Assembly: GCA_021397835.1 (NCBI GenBank) | Contig: JAJFZO010000087.1 | Coordinates: forward strand, 3,100,001-3,164,000 | Source: Moringa oleifera | Lineage: Eukaryota > Streptophyta > Magnoliopsida > Brassicales > Moringaceae | Reading direction: 5' to 3' | DNA: 64,000 bases | Shown here: positions 22,407-34,867 of the stretch, one piece after another | Layout of the letters: every line of letters starts with the position of its first letter | Position numbering within the stretch: the first letter of the stretch is position 1 | Position numbers and translations under genes: made by a program | The notes under the pieces: generated by a model | Seen by the model: only the letters and a program-made list of their open reading frames with translations | What the model was told of the DNA's origin: nothing | Database searches by the model: none

Positions 22407-25400
22407 TCACCAGACACAACGGTAGGTAACATGCGAGCCCGTTACTTCCCCGCTGTAAACCACCTTCACCACTTGCCCTTTCTTGAGTGCGTAATATCGT
22501 GCAATTGCATCAGTCGTTGACATTCGAGGAAGCTGGATATACAGCAGGAAAATACTTGAGTAAGCTTAGTCCATTAATGTAAATAACAATTTTGCATCTA
22601 ATTGTGTAAGGGTATGCGCTCTTATTATATAATACTGAAAGGATAAATGAAACAAATTCTAATTATTTACTTTGTTAAATTGCGCATATCAACATTTTTT
22701 CAAAAGATCAACAAAAATCAGATAAACAAAGTATCTTGATCCGTCAAATATATATATTGATCGCAAAATGGCAATGGAAGCCAACTTTCTGGTAAGCAGG
22801 CTCTTTGCAGCTATAGAGACGAACCTGCTTTTCTTCTATGCTGTACTTCTTCAGGAGATTTTGTTTCTCTTGATCAGTCAATATATGATGCTTTGGCTTT
22901 AAAACGTGCTTTGTGATATTAACAAGCAAATCAGTGATCTGACAACAAATCAAGGGACAGGTAGATGTTAGGCCAAACAGGAAAATTTCAAGGTTTATAT
23001 TCCAATGTTAGAATCACCAAACAGGGTTTTATTCAAGTAGAAACAATATATTAGGTAAGAGATACCCGCATACATATCAAAATTGCAAGAGAATGACTAA
23101 GAATCCGTTCATCGTTCAACACGCGGAACTATAAAGATTTTCCGAGTACTAAAATCAAAGAGCAAAATAAGGCAAAGTCGAAATGCCATCAGGTGAAACA
23201 TGAGTGAAATCATGCAATAGAAGATCAGCAACACAGTCAGAAAAATCATTTATTGATACGAACACCCCAGAGAAACCTAGAAATACATATCATAATCCAG
23301 AACTGAAAATCTTGTTCTTGAAGGGCATCAACTTTTAAAGCATGATACACATGACCATACGAAAATCTACGAGTGGACATTTGAGATGTTCGTTAACAAA
23401 TGTCCCAACTGGCAGCCCAGAAAATGGAGGGGAAACTAAACTTGAATTCTTAGATGGGTATAATCAACCAACAGCAAACTATATTTCGAGCAGCCAAATG
23501 TCAGAACAAGCACAGGAAATGTCAGTTGAGTTTAAGGATTACAGAATTTGCCATAATTATATTTGGCTTCGATCAGCCATTAATTACCTGTGACTGTTAC
23601 ATAGAATATCACCTGCATTAAGGAAGCGACAGCAATTAGGAAGAGAAGATTACTTGGCAATACAATAGAAAAACTCGAGCATTCTGGAAGTCATTGCAGA
23701 AGTCCCCAGTAATAGACCAGGTGAAAGAGTAAAGTTTAATTAAGTCAAGAATATCTCATCGGCAAAGACTCCACTTAATAAGATGTATGCTATTAGCCAA
23801 TTGGCTAAGACACAGAACAAGAACTATTTTGTCAAACTGCTAGATTAGATTTAAATGGTGTTCCCCAATACATGAACCACTTACAAAGAGGAAACATAGA
23901 ATCCGGTACTTGGAGCTATTGCAGAGTATAGAGCAAATTTTGTACAGCACAACATTTAACAAGTAACAACAGAAGAGCCAAACACCCTTATCAATGTGGA
24001 TATCTCCCCATTCACTCACCTAATCAAGGAGAACAAGATGATGATGATTGCATACTGCATCATTTTGGAGGCCAAGAAACCAGAACAAAAATCAGAGAGA
24101 AGGCCTAGCAGTTCAAGATGATGCCTCAGAAAGCACATAGATCTATGGATCATTCCACTAATCACTGGGGTGACTCAGCAGGATTCACCCTAGAGTTACA
24201 TGATTTGTGTCCGGAAGGAATTTACACATCTCACTTGTGAACTTTATACTCATAAACTCTAAGGCTATCAAGCACACTTATATAGAGGTAGAGAAACATA
24301 GAGAGAGAGAGAGAGAGAGAGAGAGATGTACCTGGAATATCTCAACCTTAAATGAGAAAAGATCCACAGCTTTCATAGCTTGGTTTGTAATGTGGTTTTG
24401 CAAGATTAATATCAACCCCGACAAACTCTCTCTGTTCACAATTTGAGCTGCAATACTGCGGATAACATTAACTTTAACTATACCAGTTCCACAAAAGATA
24501 ACCAGCATCTGCAATTAGAACAAATTTACGTTAGAAGCAACTTACAACAGTTACATTGAATGCTACAATAGTTTAAGATAAAACAATCAGGGGTGCAGCA
24601 TTTAATTTTCTAAACCTGATTTCACAGGATGAATTTGAAGTAACATGGTAGTGTAAGGTAAGAGTAGAGAGAGTGAGAAATATTAGCAATAAAGTGCTTG
24701 ATAAAGCAGATGAGTAGCTCAAGATAGATTCCCAGCACAGAAGCTGAATTGTGTTCACCCGTCACTCTTGAGGGGTACAGAAACTTCTCATCAATGTACC
24801 CACTTAATATTGGCAAATGCATTTGAAGAAGCAGGGTCGATAGCTTCGAAGGCATTGCTCATTCTTATCTGACAGAATTACAAAATGACTGAGGCACTAG
24901 AAGTAAGATAATACAATCAAGCTATCTTCTAACACCTGCGTCTGTGAGTTGTATTTTAATTACAAAGCAAATCAAGTGATGATCAATTTACATTTGTCTC
25001 TGCTAGTATGTATTTATGTGTCACTACATACATGATTATCAAAGAATGAAACAAAAACAGCTCATCTAACCTCTATTGACTAGCTATGATCAAACATTCA
25101 ATACAGGATCAGTTTCCTTTAGAAAAGAGAGGATTTCTGCCATAGCCATCAATGTTATTGCAAAATGTAAGTTAAGAGATAGCTCACTGAGATGTATTAT
25201 TATGAGCAAAATAAACAAACTTGATAAACTTCATATCTGATTCAAGTTGAGGTGCTAAACAAAAAACAAAATGCCCAAAAATGAAAGAGGTCAAGGCAGT
25301 GAGAAGAGAAAAATTGCAAAAGACATGAAATTTTCCAGTATCTAAACTTAGTTACAGTGTTGAATAATTGCAATTTAAATGCAATACTTAAGTAATACAA

Positions 25401-26012
25401 TGTCAGCCAGTGAAAAGCATATGTAGGGACTGAACATATAACAAATCATCAAAAGGAAAAATTAAAAAGTGCTTATCTTTTTCTGGTTGGCATGTCAGAA
25501 GGTTGAAAAAAAGAAGAGCTAACTAATCAAAATTCCCAAAACTTCACTTTATCCAGAAAATCGAAGAGACAAACAGCAAGAGAACCCAAACGTCCTAATA
25601 CAACTATTTCACCCAGGTCTAAGAGGTTAGATATTGTATATAAGGTAACTTACTCAGAACAAATGTTCACTTTCCTTTAATTTTTCTTTACATTCTCAGA
25701 AATCAAAGAGAGAACCAAGAAAGAAAGAACCTAAGGGAACCCAACCCAAAAATCCATTACCCGTTTGGAAGGGTCTGATCGATGAGGAACGCAGATACGG
25801 AGACGATCACCATCGGGCATTTGGCCATAAATGGCCCTGAAATCTTCAAGAGAGAGCTTGATATCAGAGATGGGGACTTCATATCCTCTATCTCTCAGCA
25901 TCTCCAGCACAGTTCTCCTCGAAAGGTAGAATCTGTGACTCTCAATGCTACCGTGGTCTACGTATCTGCTCAAGCAGCTCCCTAACACTACTTCTCCATC
26001 ATTCCCCTCCAT
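22407..26012 (-). CDS. NRPE5: RNA polymerase V subunit NRPE5-like (RPB5 family)
   Basis: RPB5-type subunit of the plant-specific Pol V, which makes scaffold transcripts for RNA-directed DNA methylation. Exons in coding order: 26012-25761, 24508-24332, 22938-22825, 22532-22407; 222 aa, GT-AG, all phase 0. The N-terminal jaw half has RRTVLEMLRDRGYEVP and LSLEDFRAIYGQMPDGDRLR; the middle has GLILILQNHITNQAMKAV. The conserved assembly half has LFSFKVEIFQITDLLVNITK, HHILTDQEKQNLLKKYSIEE, LPRMSTTDAIARYYALKKGQ and a C-terminal YRCVW. The longer acidic N-terminus and RCVW ending follow the NRPE5 clade, not the ubiquitous NRPB5 (Pol I-IV), which starts MLTEEE and ends YRYV; this comparison is from memory. 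A (GA)13 run lies just inside intron 2. Confidence 0.88.
24301..24326 (+). repeat. (GA)13 microsatellite in NRPE5 intron 2
   Basis: Uninterrupted GA run. On the coding strand it is a CT run starting within ten bases of the donor at 24331. Confidence 0.9.
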
Positions 26013-26474
26013 CTCTCTCCGTCAAATTTGAGTTCAATGTCCTCACACACGAACGCTAGACATGAAGTCAGGACCAAGCATCTACAGAGTCAATCCTTTA
26101 GACCAGAAATATGATGAAGGGCAGCCCCGTCACTGCCGTAAACCCGTTAAGTAAAGGCCTGGTCCGACCGGATCCGACATTCGAGCTGCCTGTTTTTTCA
26201 CAATTCAGTACAATTCTTATGACAATTCTAAAAATAAATAGTGAATAATATTCCGAATTAAATGATACGAAAGTTAAAAAAAAAAAAAAACTAAAAATTA
26301 TCAACTATAAACTATCCTATGGGCTTTCTCTGGGCATTAAAGCCATGGGTCGGGATATTGGATCTCGGTCCAAACTTGTTTCGGGTTCCCGCGCTCCCAC
26401 CCTTGCTGTGCCTTCTGTGCTCTTGGTAGCTTGGCTAGCTAACTCAAAGTCCGTTGTTCTTTGTCGGGGCGAAC
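26013..26474. promoter_or_regulatory. Divergent promoter between NRPE5 and CTC1
   Basis: The start codons of NRPE5 (-) and CTC1 (+) are 462 bp apart with nothing coding between them, so one short region must carry both promoters and leaders. A central A/T stretch (about 26210-26310, with a 16-base A run) separates two GC-richer flanks. No TATA box is assigned. Confidence 0.7.
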
Positions 26475-26551
26475 ATGGAAGATGTAAAGGTTCTCACTAT
26501 CTTGGAGCTGATCCATGGTGCTCGAGCCCTCACCGGTGCAGCATCTCTTAA
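26345..26551 (+). other. Upstream ATG/ORF overlapping the CTC1 start
   Basis: An ATG at 26345 in good context (GCCATGGG) opens 68 codons out of frame with CTC1 and runs past the CTC1 ATG at 26475. It matters only if transcription starts upstream of it. The peptide has no recognised motif. Confidence 0.35.
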
Positions 26552-28830
26552 CTCATTTCCCAGTTGTAAGAACCATCCATCATCCTCCGAATCACACCGT
26601 CAGGAGCCTCGACCACATTCCGCCCGCTCTATTCCTGTCCCTAACCCTAAAATACTGACCTCTTTGAACCACCCTGCCATTCTCATCGGCACCGTGACTC
26701 TTCCTAGCCTAACCCTAAGGTGCCCGAACAGAAGTTGCCTCCAATTCTCGGACGATTCGTCAACAGTCTGCTGCGACATTCTTGACATCGACGCTTGCGT
26801 CATAGGGAAGAGAATTCGCGTTCTTGCTTGGAATTTCATTCCCTCGAAGCGCTGTGGCGGATTCCTGGAGATCATCAAATGGAAATTTCTTTACTCCTCT
26901 AACGCACTTGGGCCGTGTTCGAGCCTAGTTTCACTTCCTTTAGTATCCGGTCCTTCCTCTGCTAGCGAATGCAATTCTAAGTCTTGTCATGTTGTTCACG
27001 GTGCGTTAGAATCGATTAGCCCTGTTTCAGTTGTTCCCTGTTCCATTGGTGTTGGCGTTAAGGGATTGGAGTCAGGTTTTTCGATGTATATTCGAGGGTT
27101 TCTAGTGAGAATAATAGCTTGTGAGTGTAAATTATGTAGCTCAAAAGAATCAATGAGGGTTTTGCATAATGGAACTTTGTGTCACTCTTTTACTAAACCT
27201 GCATTTCTTTACTTTTGTGGTTCTGCTTCCTGTTGGCACCCTGTTATCACAAAACTTGTTGGATGTGTTGTTACATTGTCTGGGTTGAAAAAGAAGTTGA
27301 TTTTCATTGGTAAAGAGGAGTCTCAATTGGCTTTTGTGACTACGGAGGATTCTGTTTTGCATTTGCCTAGGTTGTTTAAGAAATGGTTACCATCAGCAAA
27401 AGCTGTTATTAAAGGGAAAGGTGAATGTGGTTGCTACACTGGTATTGTCAAGGGCATGTACATGCAGGGGATGGTTGTTGAGCTGGACAAAGAAGTGTGG
27501 CTTCTACTGACTGATGAGCTACTTACACCTCCTCATGGTCTCCGAGTGGGTGCTGTTGTGAGTAAAGCCAATTTTCAGTTTCCCTTTTGTTATAATATTT
27601 AAAAGCATGACATGGCTTTACATGTTTCTATTGTAAGAGCTTGGAGCAATTATTTGACCTTTTTATGATTTTTGGTTTTTGGATCCATAGATTTCAGTGA
27701 GAAATGTGCATTTCGTCAATCCAAACTTTTCTTGGACGAAAATGCTCATACTTGGGGCTTGCTTCAAGACTAGCATTACGGTAGAATCGTTCTCTCCTTT
27801 GGAATCAGGGTATGGATTTGCTGAAATTTTGTTATTAGTTTACATATCTAGGAATCTTTTTTTGAGGAATGATTTTAACTTTTTCAATTTCCTGTGGATA
27901 TTAAAGTGAGCATTCCAGTCTATATCATTGGTTGTGACTTGTGAACAGTGCTATTCTGAGAAATGCTTCCATTTCTTCTTTTATTAGTTCTCTGTTGCGC
28001 AACATTCTTTAATGGCCTTATCTTGATAATGGTTTTGTCCCAACCGCCTCAAAAAGAAATTACCATGATGCTCTCCATTTTGTTTGATGCAAATGAATGT
28101 GCCCACATGTATGACAACTTATCCTGCTGTATGCTTACAGGTGTCTAATAGCTTCTCAATTCCAGAGTCTGTTGGGGAAGTTCATCGAGTCTTTGGCTTT
28201 TTCTGCTAGATTTTGGTATGCATTCATTTATAATTCTGGAAATGCTTATGTTCTACAATTGATAGAAGTGAATTTTAATTTTCTATGGTTTTGTGAATGA
28301 TATCAGATTAATTTCGTCTTTCATTGATTGACTAAATCAAATTGGGTTTCAGGATGTTATTGGTTATTTCATGTTTTCGGAAAAAGTTCGCTGGGATCTT
28401 GTCCGAGAAGGAAATATTGGGATCAAAACATGTAATTTCTTTCGCTGGGTATAGCTATTATGTTTGCACTGGCTTGTTTTTGCTGTTTTACTCCACAGTC
28501 TGTCCCTTCTTCTCCACGGTTCCTATCGTATAGTTTTCTGCTGAGCTTATGTGGGTGGTTGCAAGGTGTCATTAGAAGGAAGGACTGGTTGTGATATACG
28601 CGAATGCACATTTACCTATGTCAGTGTTTCAAGCTCGGGTAAGTTGGTTGAGTACAACTCGATTCTGTTGATCTAACTCCCATTCACCCTAAATGAGTTG
28701 CATTTTGCAGCTTGGAGTATTTAGAGAATTCTGCAAGCATGGATCATGTGAATGTAATAATGAACCATCTAGTCGTGAACTGAAATTAGTAAGTTGAATA
28801 GAACGCTGTTTTTTCATTGAGAGCAGTTAG

Positions 28831-28873
<43 letters not shown>

Positions 28874-31800
28874 TGCTTTTTTTTTTAATTGTTTTTTCAA
28901 TTTGAAAAGTTCTTCTAGTTAACATGTTGGTGTGTGGTTGGGGTTCCTTAACAATTATATACAAGATATCTGTTATTTCAGGTTTTACCCATCTCAAGTT
29001 TCATCTATCATGCTGAGACCAAATTGATAAAAATGCTGTTAAGGTCTGAAAATGACTGTCATATACCCTATGCCAACTATCACTTCAGCTTTCTGTCATC
29101 TAAAGGGGAACTTTATGGTCAGTCAAAGAGGAGGATTTTTCCAAGTGAAGACCTAGGTATTGTTTTGCTGGGAAGTTTAAAGGTTAGTCCTTTTAAGAAC
29201 AGTATTGTATTGGCAGTTCTATTGTGGAATATCTTTCTGCATTGTGTCTCTCCAGTGTCTATAGTTTGGGTTCACATGCACAAGCTAGTTTACCCCATGC
29301 TTGTCTAGATTTGATATTGTACAGCTCTGAGAAATTTATCGAAAGGATGAGTGAGAGAATTCTGCTGATCTTTGGATTCTGGTTATTAAATATTTCGTGA
29401 AGTTTTGACCTCCCATATTCTAAGCATGGCATCATATTGATTGTTTAGATTTCAACCTCTTCTGGAAAGCTGGAGTTGTTTGATACAACCGGAAGCATTG
29501 ATGTTATTACACCAGACCTTCCATCAACTTGGAATGCCGACAGAATATATGAGGTCATATCTCATTCCTCAACCCACTTTTTAATTGTCTGACCAGCTCA
29601 GGATAAGATAACCTGCTCTGGATTTCTTCGTAAACCTTTTACATACCTAGAGTAATTCTCTTTGTGTTGATTTTCAGGTCATTGACTACAGTCTTACCAT
29701 AGAAGGCGTACCTGAACTGGTGGATCATTTAGGATTTCTTGACAAGTCATTCTCTTGCAGGACCATCTTTCATTGCAATCTGCTGGAAAGAGAGAGAATA
29801 TTTCCGATGTTTATCTATTTTCAGTTGAATGCAACATGCAGGAACATTCCCTTGTATCCTTCTTTGGACTTGAAAGATGACTTCAATGAACTCAAAAGTG
29901 GAACTTTTCATCTATTTATGGTGACACACAAATTTCCAGTTCTACGGAAGGTATGTTTCAACTCCAGAAATGATTTCCAAAAGTTGGTCCAAGTAATTTT
30001 CTCTTGTTTTATTGAATTTGAATGTAACACTTAAGAAGCTGGCAGAGAGCAATATCATCTCATAACTTCACTTATTTTTAACCATTAAAGTTTATTTTCA
30101 CAGCTTCACAGAGGTCCAGTGATATTAAACAGTTCTAGCATGTTTGTAGAGGCCATACTCTTGCCATGGGATCTCTTTCTTGCTGGGAAAGATTACCAAG
30201 AAGATGCTCCCAGTAAGAGGCATAGAACAATGCACACATCAGGCAAGGAATTGACTTCAGGTTTGATATATTGTTTGGGAGATACTGGCAGCAAACTGAA
30301 CACTTCTTGCTCCAATGGAGAATATAGCAAGGAGCATAAATGTGGGAACTTGAGTACTTCTCAACAAATTCAATGCTTGGCCACTGTCAGATGTGTTAAT
30401 AATAGTAATTTGATTTCTCCAGGAACGTTATATCATTCAAACGTCATTGCTAAGGCTGATGTTCATGGCAAGCCAATTGCAGTGAAGGTCTTGCTGGAAT
30501 TCCCGTCTGAACGTTTTTCAACGTATCACGTATGTGAGTTTGGTCCTTTCATTTTGCTTGCCTCCTCTGTTATCAATTTAATGCAGGGATTATGAAATGA
30601 AAATTTGTTTTTGTTTATGTTACAATATAAGATGACTAGTGTTCTCATGTTTTAAATTCCAGTGGTTGCAGATCGGTGGTTATTACATCCTGAAGCACCA
30701 TGTACAGGATTCTTTTTGTAATATAAAACAAACTGATCAGGTCAACACTGCTAGAGTTCTTCTCACTTCAGCAACTGGAATTCAGCGCCTTTGTTTCTCT
30801 TTTAGTGATGTTCTGACCGGCAATAAATCATCAAATGATGCTTCAGTGCAAGATTCTTCTATTAGCAGTGATGCAGTTGTGCTGGCAGAAGAAGATGAAC
30901 TGCTTCTGCAGGGAGGGCCTAGCAGTTCTCCAGGAACTTGTTCAGATGTTTCTCTTTTGCTTCCAACCAATGTAAAAGGTTTCTTGGGTTTAGACCTTAA
31001 GGATTTAGAAACAAACCTTATTAAGCCAGCAGAGAAACAGGAACAGACTTACAATGTTTCATCATGCAATTGGACTGCATTGACTATGGACAGAATGCCT
31101 TCTGGACCTTCTCATGCCAACTGCTTGCTTCCTGAGGGAAATTTAATATCTCTGCTTGGAGATGTGATTGCTATTCATGGTCCCAACCACTGTTCTGACA
31201 AAAACTGTGAAGGTCTTAGCGATGTTCTCAAGTTAAGATTCCTTCATGGACAGAGTTGTTGTATTCATGTTTTGGTGAACCATCAAATTGTAAGTGCCTA
31301 TTTCACTGTTCATTTTTTTTTGTATTTTGATTTTATTATTTGAACATTATCATGTGTAATCTTATTTGTACTGACATAATGGCCAGGTGAAGATCTATGG
31401 TTCCCTTGATAGACACACTTATCCTACTGGATTTGGGCCTGGTTCAAATGTGACGTTTCATCGGATTCTTGAACTGGGGTATGTAGTTCTTGCAAGGCAA
31501 ACCTCACATGCTGTTTCTGTCTTAAACCTCAATGGTTTTCTTTTTTGATGTTCTTGCAAATGTTAATATGCTGTGTGACATTTTTCATATGGAGATTAAC
31601 TGGTAATTTCCTCAACAATCTAAAAATGAGTGGTTATTTAAAATCTAAAATCTTAACAAATGAAAAGTTACTCTAGATTGTTTTCTTTTCTGCTGCATTG
31701 AACCAGAGGATAACCACGTTACTTTCTGATTTATTTATGAGAGAAATGAGTCAACATCATTGCATAACTGGGTAGAGAAGTTGCTGTTACATTCAGTCAA

Positions 31801-33525
31801 ATGATCAGAATCAGCATCTGCTGACCATCAAGATCTGTTTTCTTTTAAAATAGCGGACAAAAGCACTAAAAGGATTGGTGGATCATGATCTGTTGACCAG
31901 CATGAGTGTCATTAGATGCTGTTTTTATGTGCAGCAACATGGTAGTCTTCAAATATTGTAATTCTCAGTGGATGATCAGATCAGCCATCGTCCAAAGAAT
32001 TAAATTGAAAGCAATCTGAGTTCTGAATTGCTTTGCTGTGTTGTCTAAAGCTTTGCACAAAACTTGTTGTAGCTGTGTCTCTCACATTAGCCCTTATCTT
32101 ATTCTTCTTTTTGTTGTTTGCCCTTCCATTTCATAGTCACACTAGTAATAAAAACTCTCCTATGTTGCTTCCTTTAGATGTCAATGAAAAAGAAATAGTC
32201 CAATTTAACTGACATATCTTGGTTTCAGGTGGCAAAATAGATTGATATTGACAGCTGTATCATTTATTGTAATAAACTCCATGGGGCTAATTGGTGAGCC
32301 ATACAGTAAAGAGTGCTGTAATTGGCCCAAGTCCAATGTGTATGCCATTACCTCTCCGGAAAATGTTTCTGCTGGTCTGATTTCTGAACTAATCCTGCAG
32401 TGCATGGATTACAATCCAATACGGTTACGTAGCAGGGTAAGTTGTATTAAATCTATGAATTCTCTCCTGCTTTGAATCCAATTGTTTTGTATCTTTATCT
32501 CTCCTTCCTACCTGAACTTTTGCTTCATGTCTTTGTCGTTGCAACAGGTTGTTGCTGTCAGTGTCCTGGTTCTGGAAAAGAATAAGAAATATGATGATTT
32601 ACAATCAGATATTCACTGTGGGCCCTGTCTCATCGACATTCCACTTGCTGGTTTTGTGTTAGGTAATTACTTGTCTATTTAGAAACTGTCTAGTAAAAGA
32701 ATTAACAAAGCAATCACTATTTTTCTACTGCCTGTTGACAATGTCCTGGTTCTGGAAAAGGATGAGAAATATGACGATTTACAATCAAATATTCACTGTG
32801 GGCCCTGTCTCATTGACATTCCACTTGCTGGTTTTATGTTAGGCTATTACTTGTCTATTTAGGAACTGTCTAGTAAAAGAATTAACAAAGCAGTGACTAT
32901 TTGACTATTGCCCGTTGACAAGATGCAGAACCTGCCTTGATTTTATGCAGCTACATGATGACATTATCTTGTTATGCCAAGCATTACTATTTAATAGCTT
33001 TCTTCTAGAAGATCGTAACCATAGATGGAGTTATATGTTTGAGTTTTGTTGCCCAATATTAGTAGAACTTCACCCTACAGAAGCGGCTTTTAAGAGAAGG
33101 GTGCCTAAGGATTAATGAACAACCAACTAATCCCATATTTAGTCGATGCAGGATCCTAACACATTTTCATCTTTATATTTCTCTGCTTGGTGCACAATAA
33201 TAATTTTCTTTTTGTTTTCCTTCTTGTTTCGTGTTTATTTTTGTTTCCATTCGCATTCTGTTGTGCCCTATTTGTGGTTATTATTGAGGCTTCACCTCAT
33301 TATCTCTGCACTCTCACCAGAGTTAGAGCATAGAATCTTCTTCTTATCATGAGAGTTTATGGTCTGTGCTTAAATAATTTCCGAATTATTTGTCACCAGA
33401 ACTTCAATTTCTTTAGCCTGTAACTCCTAAAAGTTCTCTATGCATTTTTCCCCCTAATATCAACATTCTTTTGCTTCCCAAATAGAACTAACAATTTCAA
33501 CTCTTTTGTTTTTGTTTTTTTTTTT

Positions 33526-33574
<49 letters not shown>

Positions 33575-34867
33575 GCTCTTTCTTGTACAGATGCTTAGAA
33601 GTTCACATATACCCATTTCAATATGCATCTTGTAGGTTTGCTGCTCAGGTTAGAAAAATGTATCCTGAGCTATGCTATACATACAATTTTTATGACATCC
33701 ATATGTGCACTGAAGCATATCTGCTGGTAACCTCAATTTAGTAGGTGTCATCATTTTCATCGTATTTCACTCGGTTTCCTTTTTCTTTTACTCCAGATTT
33801 TCCACTTCTCACAAAATTTGATATATGATTGTGGCGCTTGTTTTATTTTTAAACTTTTTCTTTTCTGATGTGCTTGTTCAGATGACGGGTCATCAACTTG
33901 TCATTGCTGGGCTAATGCTGAGAGAGCCTCGACGTTGTTGAGGCTACGGGAAGAACTTCCACAGAGAGCTTTTGAAAGCAGTGACTGGACATTTAAGTGG
34001 GTAGGAACAGACCACAATCGGGGCACTGTCATCTATCATCTTCAAAGAATTTTAAAGAAGCATAACAGAATTACAGTGAAAAACTATGGATCAATGGTTG
34101 ACTCTTCTTGTCAAGAGCTTACCTTCTCTGTCAGTTCAGATAATACCCTCACCAGCTCAAATGAGAAGCTCCTTAAATTCATGATTCTAAATGCTTGCTT
34201 TGGCACCTTTTGGGTGAGTTTAGATGCAACATTGAAAATATATGGTGTAATTATTGTGCCAAGAGGCATGGGAACAGAAATTACATGATTTTTTTCTAGA
34301 TGGTTGGTCACAATATAAAAAGAATGAATAATTTTAATTTTAGAGTAAGTTGGGACCCTGATATTAGTCATTAAAATTGGAGCTTTTGCTCAAGTTTCCC
34401 GAATGATCCCCTTTTAGGCACTTAGAGAACTAAATATGAATGATTCTATATGCTTCTAGAATGTCCTATGCTCTACAGATGAATTTTAAGTGTTACTTGC
34501 AAAAAACTGTCTTTCTGTCCTGTTTTTCTTCTGTTTTCATTTTGTTGGGTATATGTATATTTTTATATTTCTTAAATGTGCAGGCTGTCCATGGTCCTCA
34601 ATCGGGTTGAAAAAATATTCACTGCCTGACCAATTTCCTCGATTTCTTCTTGCTTCTGAATGTTAGTTGAATGAGTTACTCTTTTGCTGGCAGACTGTCA
34701 TTGCTAGCATGATGGATTCAAATGCAGTCAGGTGGTTGGAGAAAGAACACCCAGTAGAATTGGAAACAACAGTGCATTCCATGAAAAATGTGTGGGCTAG
34801 AGAAGTCTATTACACAAGCCCTATCACAGAGGCCAGGAACATGGTCCAAGAACTGCTGAACAGGTAA
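26475..34867 (+). CDS. CTC1: CTC1, CST telomere-maintenance complex subunit
   Basis: Large OB-fold subunit of the CTC1-STN1-TEN1 complex, which binds telomeric single-stranded DNA, protects chromosome ends and aids C-strand fill-in by polymerase alpha. Exons: 26475-27557, 27691-27809, 28141-28215, 28353-28431, 28576-28638, 28711-28788, 28982-29182, 29449-29553, 29678-29950, 30104-30529, 30663-31289, 31387-31478, 32229-32436, 32548-32662, 33882-34213, 34694-34867; 1349 aa, phases consistent. Plant CTC1 motifs: LTILELIHGARALTGAASL at the N-terminus, ILIGTVTLPSLTLRCPNR, FSDDSSTVCCDILDID, GGFLEIIKWKF, FRKKFAGILSEKEILGSKH and HCGPCLIDIPLAG. Length is close to the ~1270 aa of Arabidopsis CTC1. The protein may end at TAA 34865, or splice at 34863 to 34939 and end two residues later. 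Intron 14 holds a duplicated part of exon 14. Confidence 0.93.
26639..26653 (+). repeat. Two telomere-like units in CTC1 exon 1
   Basis: CCCTAACCCTAAAA matches two plant telomere units (CCCTAAA) with one base missing, inside coding sequence; a related CCTAACCCTAAGG lies near 26707. It encodes part of PVPNPKIL. Confidence 0.6.
28834..28871 (+). repeat. (AT)19 microsatellite in CTC1 intron 6
   Basis: Uninterrupted AT dinucleotides inside the intron between exons 6 and 7. Confidence 0.9.
32562..32921 (+). repeat. 180-bp tandem duplication of CTC1 exon 14 and intron
   Basis: Copy 1 (32562-32741) covers the last 101 bases of exon 14 plus intron sequence; copy 2 (32742-32921) follows directly. 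By eye they differ at about 15 of 180 sites (~92% identity) with no indels. Copy 2 keeps an open frame (VLVLEKDEKYDD, HCGPCLIDIPLAG) but lacks the acceptor. Its donor has changed from TTAGGTAATT to TTAGGCTATT, so it is probably a dead exon. Confidence 0.9.
33515..33573 (+). repeat. T21G38 homopolymer tract in CTC1 intron 14
   Basis: Twenty-one T followed by thirty-eight G. Such a G run can form G-quadruplexes in DNA or RNA; it is also the kind of sequence where assembly or base-calling errors occur. Confidence 0.85.
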
